Of a DNA stretch of 64,000 nucleotides, positions 46,668 to 55,031 are shown in pieces. Under the pieces are notes generated by a model. The model was not told the origin of the DNA and ran no database searches. It saw only the letters and a list, made by a program, of their open reading frames with translations. The position numbers and the translations under genes are program-made. The stretch is from Aestuariibius insulae (lineage in GTDB: Bacteria > Pseudomonadota > Alphaproteobacteria > Rhodobacterales > Rhodobacteraceae), in NCBI RefSeq assembly GCF_040783535.2, contig NZ_JBFONW020000004.1, forward strand, positions 248,001-312,000, read 5' to 3'. Position 1 is the first letter of the stretch. Each line of letters opens with the position of its first letter.

Positions 46668-47615
46668 ATGAGCGAAATCTTAACCAATCGTCAGAGGCAT
46701 CTGTTGCAAACGACACTGAGGACAACGGCGCAGTTTAACGGGATCGGCCTGCATAGCGGCCGACCTGTTCGCATGTCCGTTCGTCCGGCCGCGGCAGATC
46801 ACGGCATTTGGTTTCACCGTTTGGACAAGGCTGTGCGTATCCCGGCTCTATGGGACCGCGTTGCGCAGGTTCCGCTCTGCACGCGTCTGGTGGGCGAGGG
46901 CGGTGTTGACGTCTCCACGATCGAGCACATCATGGCTGCGCTGGCCGGGTGCGGGATCGGCAATGCCGAGATCGAGCTGGACGGTCCCGAGGTTCCGATC
47001 CTAGACGGAAGTGCTGCGGGCTTTGTCCGCAAATTCCTCGATGTCGGACTGCAGCGGCTCGATACGCCGGTCCGGGCCTTCGAGATCCTGCGTCCGGTCG
47101 AGGTGAAGGCGGGGCTTTCGACAGCCAAGCTGCTTCCTGCGGACGGGCTGGAGATTGATTTCACCATCGAGTTTCCCGATCCGGCGATTGGACGTCAGCG
47201 CAAGGTCCTGGATATGGGCAACGGTACGTTCATTCGCGAGCTGTGCGACAGTCGGACATTCTGCCGCCAGTCGGATGTGGATGCGATGCGCGCCGAAGGG
47301 CTGGCCCTTGGCGGGTCGATGGACAATGCCGTCGTCGTCGATGGGGCGTCGGTTCTGAGCCCCGGCGGCCTGCGCCACGCGGATGAGGCTGTGCGCCACA
47401 AGATGCTGGATGCGCTTGGCGATCTGGCGACGGCGGGCGCGCCGATCCTTGGCCGGTATGAGGGCATTCGGGCCGGTCATGCGCTGACCAATGCGCTGCT
47501 GCGGGTCCTCTTTGCGACGCCGGATGCGGTGCGGGTCGTAACCTGCGATCGTGCGCAGATGCGGCGGCTGCCCGGGACCGGGATTGCCGTTGACGATCTG
47601 CGACTTGTGGCCTGA
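46668..47615 (+). CDS. lpxC: UDP-3-O-acyl-N-acetylglucosamine deacetylase LpxC
   Basis: Zinc deacetylase, the committed step of lipid A synthesis. The protein has 315 residues. Zinc ligands match the family: His87 in STIEHIMAAL, His244 and Asp248 in HKMLDALGDL, with the catalytic His271 in GHALTNALL. LpxC directly after ftsZ is a conserved proteobacterial order. Own promoter likely, since a terminator intervenes. Confidence 0.97.
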   Translation: MSEILTNRQRHLLQTTLRTTAQFNGIGLHSGRPVRMSVRPAAADHGIWFHRLDKAVRIPALWDRVAQVPLCTRLVGEGGVDVSTIEHIMAALAGCGIGNAEIELDGPEVPILDGSAAGFVRKFLDVGLQRLDTPVRAFEILRPVEVKAGLSTAKLLPADGLEIDFTIEFPDPAIGRQRKVLDMGNGTFIRELCDSRTFCRQSDVDAMRAEGLALGGSMDNAVVVDGASVLSPGGLRHADEAVRHKMLDALGDLATAGAPILGRYEGIRAGHALTNALLRVLFATPDAVRVVTCDRAQMRRLPGTGIAVDDLRLVA

Positions 47616-47730
47616 TCCTGCTCTGACGCCGGATCGGTCGCAAAGGCATTTTGCCCCGGATTTTTTCATGCTAGATGGTCCCGAAGGGCAGCGGTGAGAC
47701 ACCGTGCGACGAACGAGAGGTCATCGGGAA

Positions 47731-48579
47731 ATGAGCTGGGGCAGGGCATGGGCCCGGATGGCAATGACCGTCCTGCTGATGGGAACACTTGCTGCCTGTG
47801 GCGGCAATCGGGCTCCGGATGCCGAGGGCAGCGATCTTGAGGCGTTTTCCGCGCAGCAGATCTATGAGCGTGGTGAATTCGAGCTCGCCGATGGCAACGA
47901 GGATGACGCGGCCTTCTTCTTTGGCGAGATCGAGCGGCTTTATCCCTATAGCGAATGGGCCAAGCGCGGTCTGATCATGCAGGCCTTCGCCTATCATCAG
48001 GCGCGCGACTATCCCAACAGCCGCGCGGCGGCGCAGCGGTATATCGATTTCTACCCCGCCGACGAGGATGCCGCTTATGCGCAATATCTTCTGGCGCTGT
48101 CCTATTACGATCAGATCGACGAGGTCGGGCGTGATCAGGGGCTGACCTTTCAGGCTTTGCAGTCCTTGCGCACGGTGATCGAGCGCTATCCCGAAAGCGA
48201 TTACGCGCGCTCCTCGATCCTGAAATTCGATCTGGCCTTCGATCACCTTGCGGGCAAGGAGATGGAGATCGGTCGCTATTACCTGCGCAAGCGGCACTAT
48301 GCGGCGGCGATCAACCGGTTTCGCATCGTGGTGGAGGATTTCCAGACGACATCCCACACGCCCGAGGCGCTGCACCGGCTGGTCGAAAGCTATCTGTCGC
48401 TGGGCCTGACGGACGAGGCGCAGACGGCGGGCGCGATCCTGGGCTACAATTATCGCGGAACGGACTGGTATCAGGACAGCTTTGCGCTGCTGACCGGGCA
48501 AGGGCTGCGCGCCGAGCCGGTGGGCGACAACTGGCTGTCGCAGATCTACCGTCAGGTCGTGCGCGGCCAGTGGTTGTGA
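47731..48579 (+). CDS. bamD: Outer membrane assembly lipoprotein BamD
   Basis: Component of the BAM complex that inserts beta-barrel proteins. The protein has 282 residues with a lipobox LAAC and a chain of TPR repeats (YERGEFELADGNEDDAA, FAYHQARDYPNS and others). The ATG at 47731 is used; a GTG at 47704 would add nine residues before the signal. It ends 33 bp before recN. Confidence 0.95.
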   Translation: MSWGRAWARMAMTVLLMGTLAACGGNRAPDAEGSDLEAFSAQQIYERGEFELADGNEDDAAFFFGEIERLYPYSEWAKRGLIMQAFAYHQARDYPNSRAAAQRYIDFYPADEDAAYAQYLLALSYYDQIDEVGRDQGLTFQALQSLRTVIERYPESDYARSSILKFDLAFDHLAGKEMEIGRYYLRKRHYAAAINRFRIVVEDFQTTSHTPEALHRLVESYLSLGLTDEAQTAGAILGYNYRGTDWYQDSFALLTGQGLRAEPVGDNWLSQIYRQVVRGQWL

Positions 48580-48612
48580 CCTCGGGCGGCACGCGGGCTT
48601 TCCGGATCTGAC

Positions 48613-50265
48613 ATGCTGCGCGGGCTCGACATCCGGGACATGCTGATCATCGACCGGCTGGAGCTGCGGTTCCAGCCTGGTCTGAACGTGCTCACCGGAG
48701 AGACCGGGGCGGGCAAATCGATCCTTCTGGATGCTCTGGGGTTCGTTCTGGGCTGGCGCGGCCGGGCCGAGCTGGTGCGCGCCGGGGCCGAGCAGGGCGA
48801 GGCGACGGCCTGGTTCGATCTGGCGGACGATCATCCTGTGGCAGAGGTGCTGGAGGAGGCCGGGATTGGCTTTGACGGAGAGTTGATCCTGCGGCGCGTG
48901 AATGCGCGCGATGGGCGCAAGACGGCCTGGGTCAACGACCGGCGCGTCTCGGGTGAGGTCCTGCGGGCGTTGTCGGACCGGCTGGTGGAGTTGCACGGAC
49001 AGCAGGACGATCGCGGGTTGCTCGATCCCAGGGGTCACAGGGCTTTGTTGGATCAGTTCGCCGGGGTCGAGACTGAGCGAAAGGCCGTGCGCGCGGGCTG
49101 GAAGGCGCGGCGTGAGGCGATGGCGGCGGTCGAGGCGGCCGAGCTGCGTTTGCAAGAGGTTCAGGCGGAGGAGGAGTTCCTGCGCCACGCGGTTTCCGAG
49201 CTGGATGCGCTGAACCCCGAGGCGGGCGAGGAGGCGACGCTCGATACCGAGCGGCGGTTGATGCAGGCCGCTGAGAAGATCCGCGAGGATATCCGGCGGG
49301 CCGAGCAGGCCCTTGGACTGCAGGGCGCCGAAGGACAGATGACGGATGGGCTGCGCTGGCTCGAGGGCGTGGCCGGAGAGGCGGAGGGGCGGCTTGATGC
49401 GCCGCTGGCCGCTTTGGAGCGCGCGATGGTCGAGCTTGGCGAGGCGCAAGGCGGGGTCGTTGAGGCGCTGGAGGGGCTGTCCTTCGATGCCCATGCGCTC
49501 GAAAATACCGAGGAGCGGCTTTTCGCGATCCGGGGACTGGCGCGCAAGCATGGGGTGGCGCCTGACGATCTTGGCACTTTTGCCGAGGAGATCCGGGCGA
49601 AGGTCGCGGCCCTTGAGAGTGGGGCCGGTGAGATCACGGCATTGCGCGACGCCGCCGCTGAAGCTGATGAGGCCTATCGAGCGGCGGCCCTGACGTTGAG
49701 CGGCGCGCGGCGCGCGGCGGCGTCGCGGCTGGACGCAGCAATGGCGGGCGAGCTTGCGCCGCTCAAGATGGAGCGTGCGATCTTTTCGACCGAGATTGCC
49801 GAGGGGTCGCCCGGGCCTGAGGGGATTGACGATGTTGCCTTCGTGGTCGCGACCAATCCGGGCGCGCCGGCCGGTCCGCTGGCCAAGATCGCGTCGGGCG
49901 GGGAGCTGTCGCGGTTTCTGCTGGCGCTCAAGGTATGCCTGACGGGCACGGCTTCGGGACTGACGCTGATCTTCGACGAGATCGATCGTGGGGTGGGCGG
50001 CGCAACCGCGGATGCTGTAGGGCGGCGGCTTGCCTCGTTGGCGGAGGACGGGCAGGTTCTGGTGGTGACGCATTCGCCGCAGGTTGCGGCGCGCGGCGGG
50101 TATCACTGGCGGGTGGAGAAACGGCAGGAGGCGGAGACGACGCTGTCGACGGTGACGCCTCTGGAGGAGGGGGACCGGGTGGATGAGATTGCGCGGATGA
50201 TCTCGGGTGACCGGATCACAGAGGCTGCGCGCGAGGCGGCACGGGTATTGATCGAAGCGCAATGA
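48613..50265 (+). CDS. recN: DNA repair ATPase RecN
   Basis: SMC-like ATPase of recombinational repair. The protein has 550 residues. The P-loop GETGAGKS lies at 29-36, the central coiled coil spans about 160-360, and the C-terminal half has ASGGELSRFLLAL and LIFDEIDRGVGG (signature and Walker B). The bamD-recN pairing is typical of alphaproteobacteria. No LexA-type box is obvious in the short spacer. Confidence 0.97.
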   Translation: MLRGLDIRDMLIIDRLELRFQPGLNVLTGETGAGKSILLDALGFVLGWRGRAELVRAGAEQGEATAWFDLADDHPVAEVLEEAGIGFDGELILRRVNARDGRKTAWVNDRRVSGEVLRALSDRLVELHGQQDDRGLLDPRGHRALLDQFAGVETERKAVRAGWKARREAMAAVEAAELRLQEVQAEEEFLRHAVSELDALNPEAGEEATLDTERRLMQAAEKIREDIRRAEQALGLQGAEGQMTDGLRWLEGVAGEAEGRLDAPLAALERAMVELGEAQGGVVEALEGLSFDAHALENTEERLFAIRGLARKHGVAPDDLGTFAEEIRAKVAALESGAGEITALRDAAAEADEAYRAAALTLSGARRAAASRLDAAMAGELAPLKMERAIFSTEIAEGSPGPEGIDDVAFVVATNPGAPAGPLAKIASGGELSRFLLALKVCLTGTASGLTLIFDEIDRGVGGATADAVGRRLASLAEDGQVLVVTHSPQVAARGGYHWRVEKRQEAETTLSTVTPLEEGDRVDEIARMISGDRITEAAREAARVLIEAQ

Positions 50266-50404
50266 CAGGGATCGTCCGATCCGGGTGATCAGGGACGTCG
50301 GACAGGTGCTCTACCTCAGTCAGAACAGTGTGTTTCCGACCTTGATCTGCCGGTTTTCTGCTTTTCTTGCGCGATGCGGGCTGGTTCAGATTCCGGTCCG
50401 GCCA

Positions 50405-50436
50405 CGAAAAAGGGCGGCTCCAACATGGAGCCACCC
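50405..50436 (-). terminator. Orphan intrinsic terminator on the minus strand
   Basis: Read on the minus strand: GGGTGGCTCC, loop ATGTT, GGAGCCGCCC, then TTTTT. The 10-bp stem has one G.T wobble. On the plus strand the same stem carries a C.A mismatch and no T-run, so the direction is clear. No annotated gene lies upstream on that strand. Confidence 0.85.
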
Positions 50437-50560
50437 CGATATGTCGTTTAAAAAATTGGCAGCGAAAACAACGTCTAAACCCGTTTTGTCTTCCCCTGAT
50501 CTATGGTCGATGAGCGAAACCTTGGCTAAGAGGCCGTCGCTCTTATGAGATAATAATTAA
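50437..50560 (-). ncRNA. Candidate small RNA ending at the orphan terminator
   Basis: The minus-strand sequence before the terminator begins near an AT-rich region with a plausible promoter: TTGAGG, 17 bases, TAATTA. The boundaries are approximate. No open frame longer than about ten codons is apparent near its 5' end. Known small RNA families were not recognised. Confidence 0.4.
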
Positions 50561-50577
50561 CAAAAGGTGCATTAATC

Positions 50578-50603
50578 CTCAATCCCCCCCAAGGGGGGAT
50601 GAG
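50578..50603. promoter_or_regulatory. G6/C7 hairpin
   Basis: ATCCCCCC pairs with GGGGGGAT around a three-base loop (50582-50600), extended by CTC/GAG. It sits just upstream of the proposed promoter of the candidate small RNA and could be a stem-loop in an overlapping RNA or a regulatory element. Confidence 0.35.
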
Positions 50604-50789
50604 ACCCGGATGCCTCGTCATGAAAGAGTTTCATTCGCGAAGGTTGCATTGGATCTTGTCGCGCGATTCGGGGACAAGACCCGCCAAGATCTTGCTTGGA
50701 GCGCCTCGCGCTTTGACCTAGCATGGGCAGGCGGAGCGGATATCCCGGTGATACTGCGTGCTCTCCGCCTTGGCGCGCCTGAATGAGCC

Positions 50790-52496
50790 TTGAGTCCTGT
50801 GACGCCTTCGGATCCGCCTTCGTCTTCTGGTTTTCTGCGTGATACCGCGCGGATGGTGCTGAAGTCCTGCCGCGATGGGATCTACGTGGTACGGCACAAA
50901 GGGCCGTCGCAAATTCAGTTCTGGTTCATCGCACTGATGATCGGGATCGCGGCAGGGTTTGCCGCGCTTCTTTTCCGCAAAGGGATCGATGCGCTGCAGG
51001 CGTTTCTTTACGGCACGGACGATGTCAATCTGCTCCATTCCTTTGCCGCCTCGCTGGACTGGTACTGGGTTCTGATCATCCCTGTGCTCGGCGGCGCAAC
51101 CGTCGGGATCATCCTGCATCTTTTCACCGAGGATGGGCGCGTCAGGGGCGTCGCTGACGTGATCGAAGGGGCGGCGCTGAGCGATGGCCGTGTGCAGCGG
51201 CGGCGCGGTCTGATCTCGACCCTGGCCTCCTTCATCACGCTCTCAACCGGGGGATCGACCGGGCGGGAGGGGCCTGTCGTCCATCTGGCGGGGGTGATGT
51301 CGACCTATGTTTCGAACGCGATCCGGGCGGACGGAATCACCGGGCGGGATCTTCTGGGATGCGCGGTTGCGGCGGCGGTGTCGGCCTCGTTCAATGCGCC
51401 GATCGCGGGTGCGTTGTTCGCGATGGAGGTCATCCTGCGGCACTTTGCGGTTCATGCCTTCGCGCCGATCGTCATCGCCTCGGTTGCCGGGACCGTTATC
51501 AACCGGCTGGAATTCGGAGGGCTGACGGAGTTCACACTGCCTGAGCCTAACGCCCTGATCTTCTATGTGGAATTGCCCGCCTTCCTGATCCTGGGCCTAA
51601 TCTGCGGGCTTGTCGCGGTCGTGCAGATGAAGGCGATCTTTTGGGCCGACGACGTGGCGAACCACGTGCAGGGGCGCACGCGCTTGCCGCGCTACCTGAG
51701 GCCTGCCGTCGCCGGGCTTTTGCTGGGGGGCCTCGCGATCTGGTATCCGCATATCATCGGGGTCGGTTACGAGACGACCTCGCTGGCCCTGATGGGAACG
51801 CTGGGCTTTCGCGAGGCGGTGATCTTTGTGATCCTCAAGGTGATCGCGGTGTCGATCACGGTCGGAGGCCGGATGGGAGGGGGCGTGTTCTCTCCGTCCC
51901 TGATGATCGGAGCATTGACGGGGCTGGCTTTCGGGCTGGTCGCAACGGGGATTTTCCCGAATGTGTCGGGGACCGGAACGCTTTATGCGCTCGCCGGGAT
52001 GGGCGCGGTCGCGGCGGCGGTGCTGGGAGCACCGATTTCGACGACGCTTATCGTCTTCGAGCTGACAGGGGACTGGCAGACGGGGATCGCGGTGATGACG
52101 TCGGTGTCGATGTCGACAGCGGTAGCCTCAAGGCTCGTTGATCGGTCGTTCTTTCTTACCCAGCTGGAGCGGCGCGGGGTGCATCTGGCGGCAGGGCCGC
52201 AGGCCTATCTGCTCGGCGTCTTCAAAGTGGCCAGCGTGATGCGGGGGCCGGATCATCCCAAAGCGGCGTCCGAGGAGCAATGCCGGGACATGATCTCTCG
52301 CGGGGTTGTTCTGGATGCGGATGCGACGCTGGAGCAGGCGATGCCGATGTTCGAGGCGGGCAACTATGCCTTCATTCCGGTCGTGCGCCGGGTGAAGGAC
52401 GGACCGCCGGAGCTGTGGGGCGCTCTCTTTCAGGTCGACGCGCTCAAGGCTTTCAATCGGGCGCTCGCCGCGACGGCAGCGGAGGAGCATTCATAA
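50790..52496 (+). CDS. CLC-family chloride channel/antiporter
   Basis: Membrane protein of 568 residues with about ten helices. The selectivity-filter segment GREGP lies at 158-162, with the gating Glu160 suggesting H+/Cl- antiport. GGVFSPSLMIG and GAPISTTLIVFELTG follow. A C-terminal cytoplasmic region (about 480-560) resembles a CBS-type pair. The TTG start at 50790 is uncertain; GTG 50799 is an alternative. It is followed by the twin-palindrome element. Confidence 0.88.
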   Translation: MSPVTPSDPPSSSGFLRDTARMVLKSCRDGIYVVRHKGPSQIQFWFIALMIGIAAGFAALLFRKGIDALQAFLYGTDDVNLLHSFAASLDWYWVLIIPVLGGATVGIILHLFTEDGRVRGVADVIEGAALSDGRVQRRRGLISTLASFITLSTGGSTGREGPVVHLAGVMSTYVSNAIRADGITGRDLLGCAVAAAVSASFNAPIAGALFAMEVILRHFAVHAFAPIVIASVAGTVINRLEFGGLTEFTLPEPNALIFYVELPAFLILGLICGLVAVVQMKAIFWADDVANHVQGRTRLPRYLRPAVAGLLLGGLAIWYPHIIGVGYETTSLALMGTLGFREAVIFVILKVIAVSITVGGRMGGGVFSPSLMIGALTGLAFGLVATGIFPNVSGTGTLYALAGMGAVAAAVLGAPISTTLIVFELTGDWQTGIAVMTSVSMSTAVASRLVDRSFFLTQLERRGVHLAAGPQAYLLGVFKVASVMRGPDHPKAASEEQCRDMISRGVVLDADATLEQAMPMFEAGNYAFIPVVRRVKDGPPELWGALFQVDALKAFNRALAATAAEEHS

Positions 52497-52510
52497 CCGG
52501 ATGCCGCTAA

Positions 52511-52564
52511 GGGCAAGAATTTTCTAGAAAATTCTTCAAATTCTTCTAGAAGAATTTGCCGCCC
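52511..52564. repeat. Twin-palindrome element, copy 2
   Basis: Perfect 22-bp palindromes at 52515-52536 and 52537-52558, with GGGC (52511-52514) and GCCC (52561-52564) as an outer clamp. The order of the palindromes is inverted relative to copy 1 at 35894. It fills the gap between the convergent CLC and DUF427 genes, touching the DUF427 stop codon. Confidence 0.8.
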
Positions 52565-52905
52565 TAGATCTGCTCGACCGCAACGCGATCGGTGTAGAAC
52601 GCAAGGTGATCCTTGATCTCGGCAACGCCGGATTTCGGGTCTTCGTAGGACCAGACTGCATCATCGATCTGGCCCGACTTGGCCACGATATGGAAGTAGC
52701 GTGCCTCGCCCTTGTGCGGGCAATAGGTCGTGCGGCCGGACGCATCGAGGAAGGCCATCGCGATGTCGTCGCGGGGGAAGTACATCACAGCCGGGTAGTC
52801 GCCCTCGCTGAGCTCGAGCACATTTGCGCTTTCGCCCAAGACGGCGCCACCGGCGCGGACGGTCCATTTTCCGCCTACTTTGCGGATCTTGATGTGATCG
52901 GCCAT
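52564..52905 (-). CDS. DUF427 family protein
   Basis: Protein of 113 residues with the DUF427 fold. The segments WTVRAGGAVLGES, YFPRDDIAMAFL and TTYCPHKGEARYFHI are characteristic. Its function is not established. The start at ATG 52905 with GGGGAG upstream is preferred to TTG 52911. Convergent with the CLC gene; probably a single-gene unit. Confidence 0.85.
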   Translation of the reverse strand: MADHIKIRKVGGKWTVRAGGAVLGESANVLELSEGDYPAVMYFPRDDIAMAFLDASGRTTYCPHKGEARYFHIVAKSGQIDDAVWSYEDPKSGVAEIKDHLAFYTDRVAVEQI

Positions 52906-52944
52906 CGTCAAGTTCTCCCCAGTGATCGCGCTAACAGTGACGGG

Positions 52945-54756
52945 TCAGGCGCTCTGTGTCAAAGGGGCACAGGCCCCGGCGAGCCAGTCGGTTTCTGTCA
53001 CCCGGCCGCCGATTTTCTCCATGATCTCAGCGTGGTAGGCATCGATCCAATCTCTCTCGAACCGGGCCAGTGCGCTCGTGTCGATTAGCCTTCGGTCAAA
53101 GGGCACCCAGGTCAGGGTCTCAAAGCCGAGCCAGTCGCGGTCGTCCTGGCCGTCGAGAGGCTGTGGCAGCTCGACCGCGATCAAGTTTTCAAGGCGAATG
53201 CCGAAATCGTCCGTGCGGTAATAGCCTGGCTCGTTGGAGAGGATCATGCCGGGTTCGAGGGGGATCTGGGAGGCTTTGGAGAGGCGCTGCGGGCCTTCGT
53301 GGACGGAGAGGTAGACGCCGACGCCGTGGCCCGTGCCGTGGTCGTAGTCGCGGCCGATGCGGCGCAGGGCGGCGCGGGCGAGCGGGTCGAGGTCGCGTCC
53401 GGCGGTGCCTTTGGGAAAGCGCGCGGTCGAGATGGCGATGACGCCTTGCAGAACAGCGGTGTAAGTTTTCCGTTGATCTTCAGTGGGTTCGCCGATCGGA
53501 ACGGTCCGAGTGATGTCGGTTGTGCCGTCGATATATTGCCCGCCGCTGTCGATCAAAAAGAGCTCTCCGGGCTGGGCGGTGCGGTTCGTTTCGTTCGTCA
53601 CGCGGTAATGCACGATGGCGCCGTGGGGGCCGGAGCCCGCGATGGTCTCGAAGGAGATATCCAGAAGCTGGCCGGTCTGGTGACGGCGGTTCTCCAGCTC
53701 GGTGACGGCGGTGATTTCGTCAACGGTTCCGGGGGCTTGTGCGTCGAGCCAGGCGAGGAAGTCGACCACGGCGGCGCCGTCGCGCAGATGCGCCTCGCGG
53801 GTATTGGCCAGCTCGGTTTCGGTCTTGCGGGCCTTGGGCAAAAGGCAGGGATCGGGCGCGTGTTCCACGGTGATATCGGCATCCGCCAGAACGGTTGCGA
53901 TCCGGTCCGGGAGGGTGTCGGGATCGACCTGGACGGGGCTGCTCGACTTCTTGATATAGCGCAGGATTTCGCCGGGGTCGCGGCGGGTGATATCAGCGTC
54001 GAAATGGTCGTCGAGCCCGGCCAGTTTTTCCTCGGCGGCGAAGAGGTCGAGATGCCCGTCCTCGTGCAGGATGGCCATGGCGTGGGGGACCGGATTGCGG
54101 GGGATGTCGGAGCCGCGGATGTTCAGCAGCCAGGCCAGACTGTCGGGCTGGGTCAAGACCGTGGCGGAGCGGTGCGCTTCGCGAAGTTTGTCCGCTATCT
54201 CGTTGATTTTGCCTGCCGATGTCTGACCGGCAAGCTTTGCAGGATAGGCGCTGAAGGGCTCTGCGGGCGGCTCGGGCCGGTCGTCCCAGACCAGGTCGAC
54301 GAGATTGTCCGACGGGATCAGGTCGAGGCCCGGGGCGAGCGTCTTGCGGAGCGTTTCGATCTGGCCTGCCGTGTGCAGCCACGGGTCATAGGCGACGCGG
54401 CCGGTGCCCAGATGCTCGCCCAGCCAATCGGCGAGTTTCGTGCCCGGGATGCCGACTATATCGATCTCATCCGGGGTCTGGCTCCGCCCCTGAAGCGTAT
54501 AGCGCCCATCGGTAAAAAGCGCGGCTTTTAAAGAGGTTACGACAGCGAAACCCGCCGAGCCGGTAAAGCCGGTGAGCCAGGCTAGACGCTCGTCGGCGGG
54601 GGCGACATATTCGCCCTGGAAGCGGTCCGCGCGGGGGATCAGGAAGGCGTCGAGCTGCTTGCTTTCGAGCTGCTGCCTGAGCGCGGCGAGGCGCGGAGGC
54701 GACTGATCGGGCGAGGTCGAGGGAGCGAAGGTCTGAAGCATCGGCGCGATCCTCAT
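52945..54756 (-). CDS. M24 aminopeptidase P family protein
   Basis: Cleaves N-terminal residues preceding proline. The protein has 603 residues, the long three-domain type: two creatinase-like N domains, then the pita-bread catalytic domain with metal ligands in DSGGQYIDGTTDITRT, GTGHGVGVYLSVHEG, SNEPGYY and RLENL. The start at 54756 is used; an ATG at 54741 with GAGG upstream is an alternative. The 98-bp repeat lies upstream. Confidence 0.92.
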   Translation of the reverse strand: MRIAPMLQTFAPSTSPDQSPPRLAALRQQLESKQLDAFLIPRADRFQGEYVAPADERLAWLTGFTGSAGFAVVTSLKAALFTDGRYTLQGRSQTPDEIDIVGIPGTKLADWLGEHLGTGRVAYDPWLHTAGQIETLRKTLAPGLDLIPSDNLVDLVWDDRPEPPAEPFSAYPAKLAGQTSAGKINEIADKLREAHRSATVLTQPDSLAWLLNIRGSDIPRNPVPHAMAILHEDGHLDLFAAEEKLAGLDDHFDADITRRDPGEILRYIKKSSSPVQVDPDTLPDRIATVLADADITVEHAPDPCLLPKARKTETELANTREAHLRDGAAVVDFLAWLDAQAPGTVDEITAVTELENRRHQTGQLLDISFETIAGSGPHGAIVHYRVTNETNRTAQPGELFLIDSGGQYIDGTTDITRTVPIGEPTEDQRKTYTAVLQGVIAISTARFPKGTAGRDLDPLARAALRRIGRDYDHGTGHGVGVYLSVHEGPQRLSKASQIPLEPGMILSNEPGYYRTDDFGIRLENLIAVELPQPLDGQDDRDWLGFETLTWVPFDRRLIDTSALARFERDWIDAYHAEIMEKIGGRVTETDWLAGACAPLTQSA

Positions 54757-54849
54757 TGGAGATGTCCTTTGCTGCCCCGTGGGAAGGCGGATGTCGAGGG
54801 TCTTGAGGGCGCGCCCGGACCCTTTGCGGCAGATCCCAGAGAATCAGCG

Positions 54850-54947
54850 GTTAACGCCAAGCGGGGCTTGGATTTGAGCGTTCGGTATCCGGTCGGTATC
54901 GCGTCGGTATCTGGTCGGTGGATTTTCGGCGTCGTGCCTGATTAACG
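54850..54947. repeat. 98-bp dispersed repeat with 11-bp-phased CGGTAT array, copy 2
   Basis: CGGTAT at 54883, 54894 and 54905 and CGGTG at 54916, all 11 bp apart, with GTTAACGCC at 54850 and ATTAACG at 54941. Every spacing equals that of copy 1. It lies between cobT and the M24 peptidase gene, both on the minus strand. Confidence 0.75.
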
Positions 54948-55031
54948 CCGCGAGCGGAGGTCCGGTCGCGCAACGACGTGCACAATCATCTCTCTCAGGG
55001 CCAGATTGATTAAATCGGGTCCGGCCCCGGT

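Larger units (their letters stand above)
50266..50789. other. 524-bp interval between recN and the CLC gene
   Basis: No protein gene is convincing here. It contains a strong minus-strand terminator (50405-50436), an AT-rich promoter-like stretch near 50545-50580 and a G6/C7 hairpin at 50578-50603. Together they suggest a minus-strand RNA of roughly 130-150 nt. Confidence 0.55.

Noticed and set aside
47671..50262. Open frame of 863 codons on the minus strand
   Set aside because: Shadow of bamD and recN, with Arg/Pro/Gln-biased composition and no domain.
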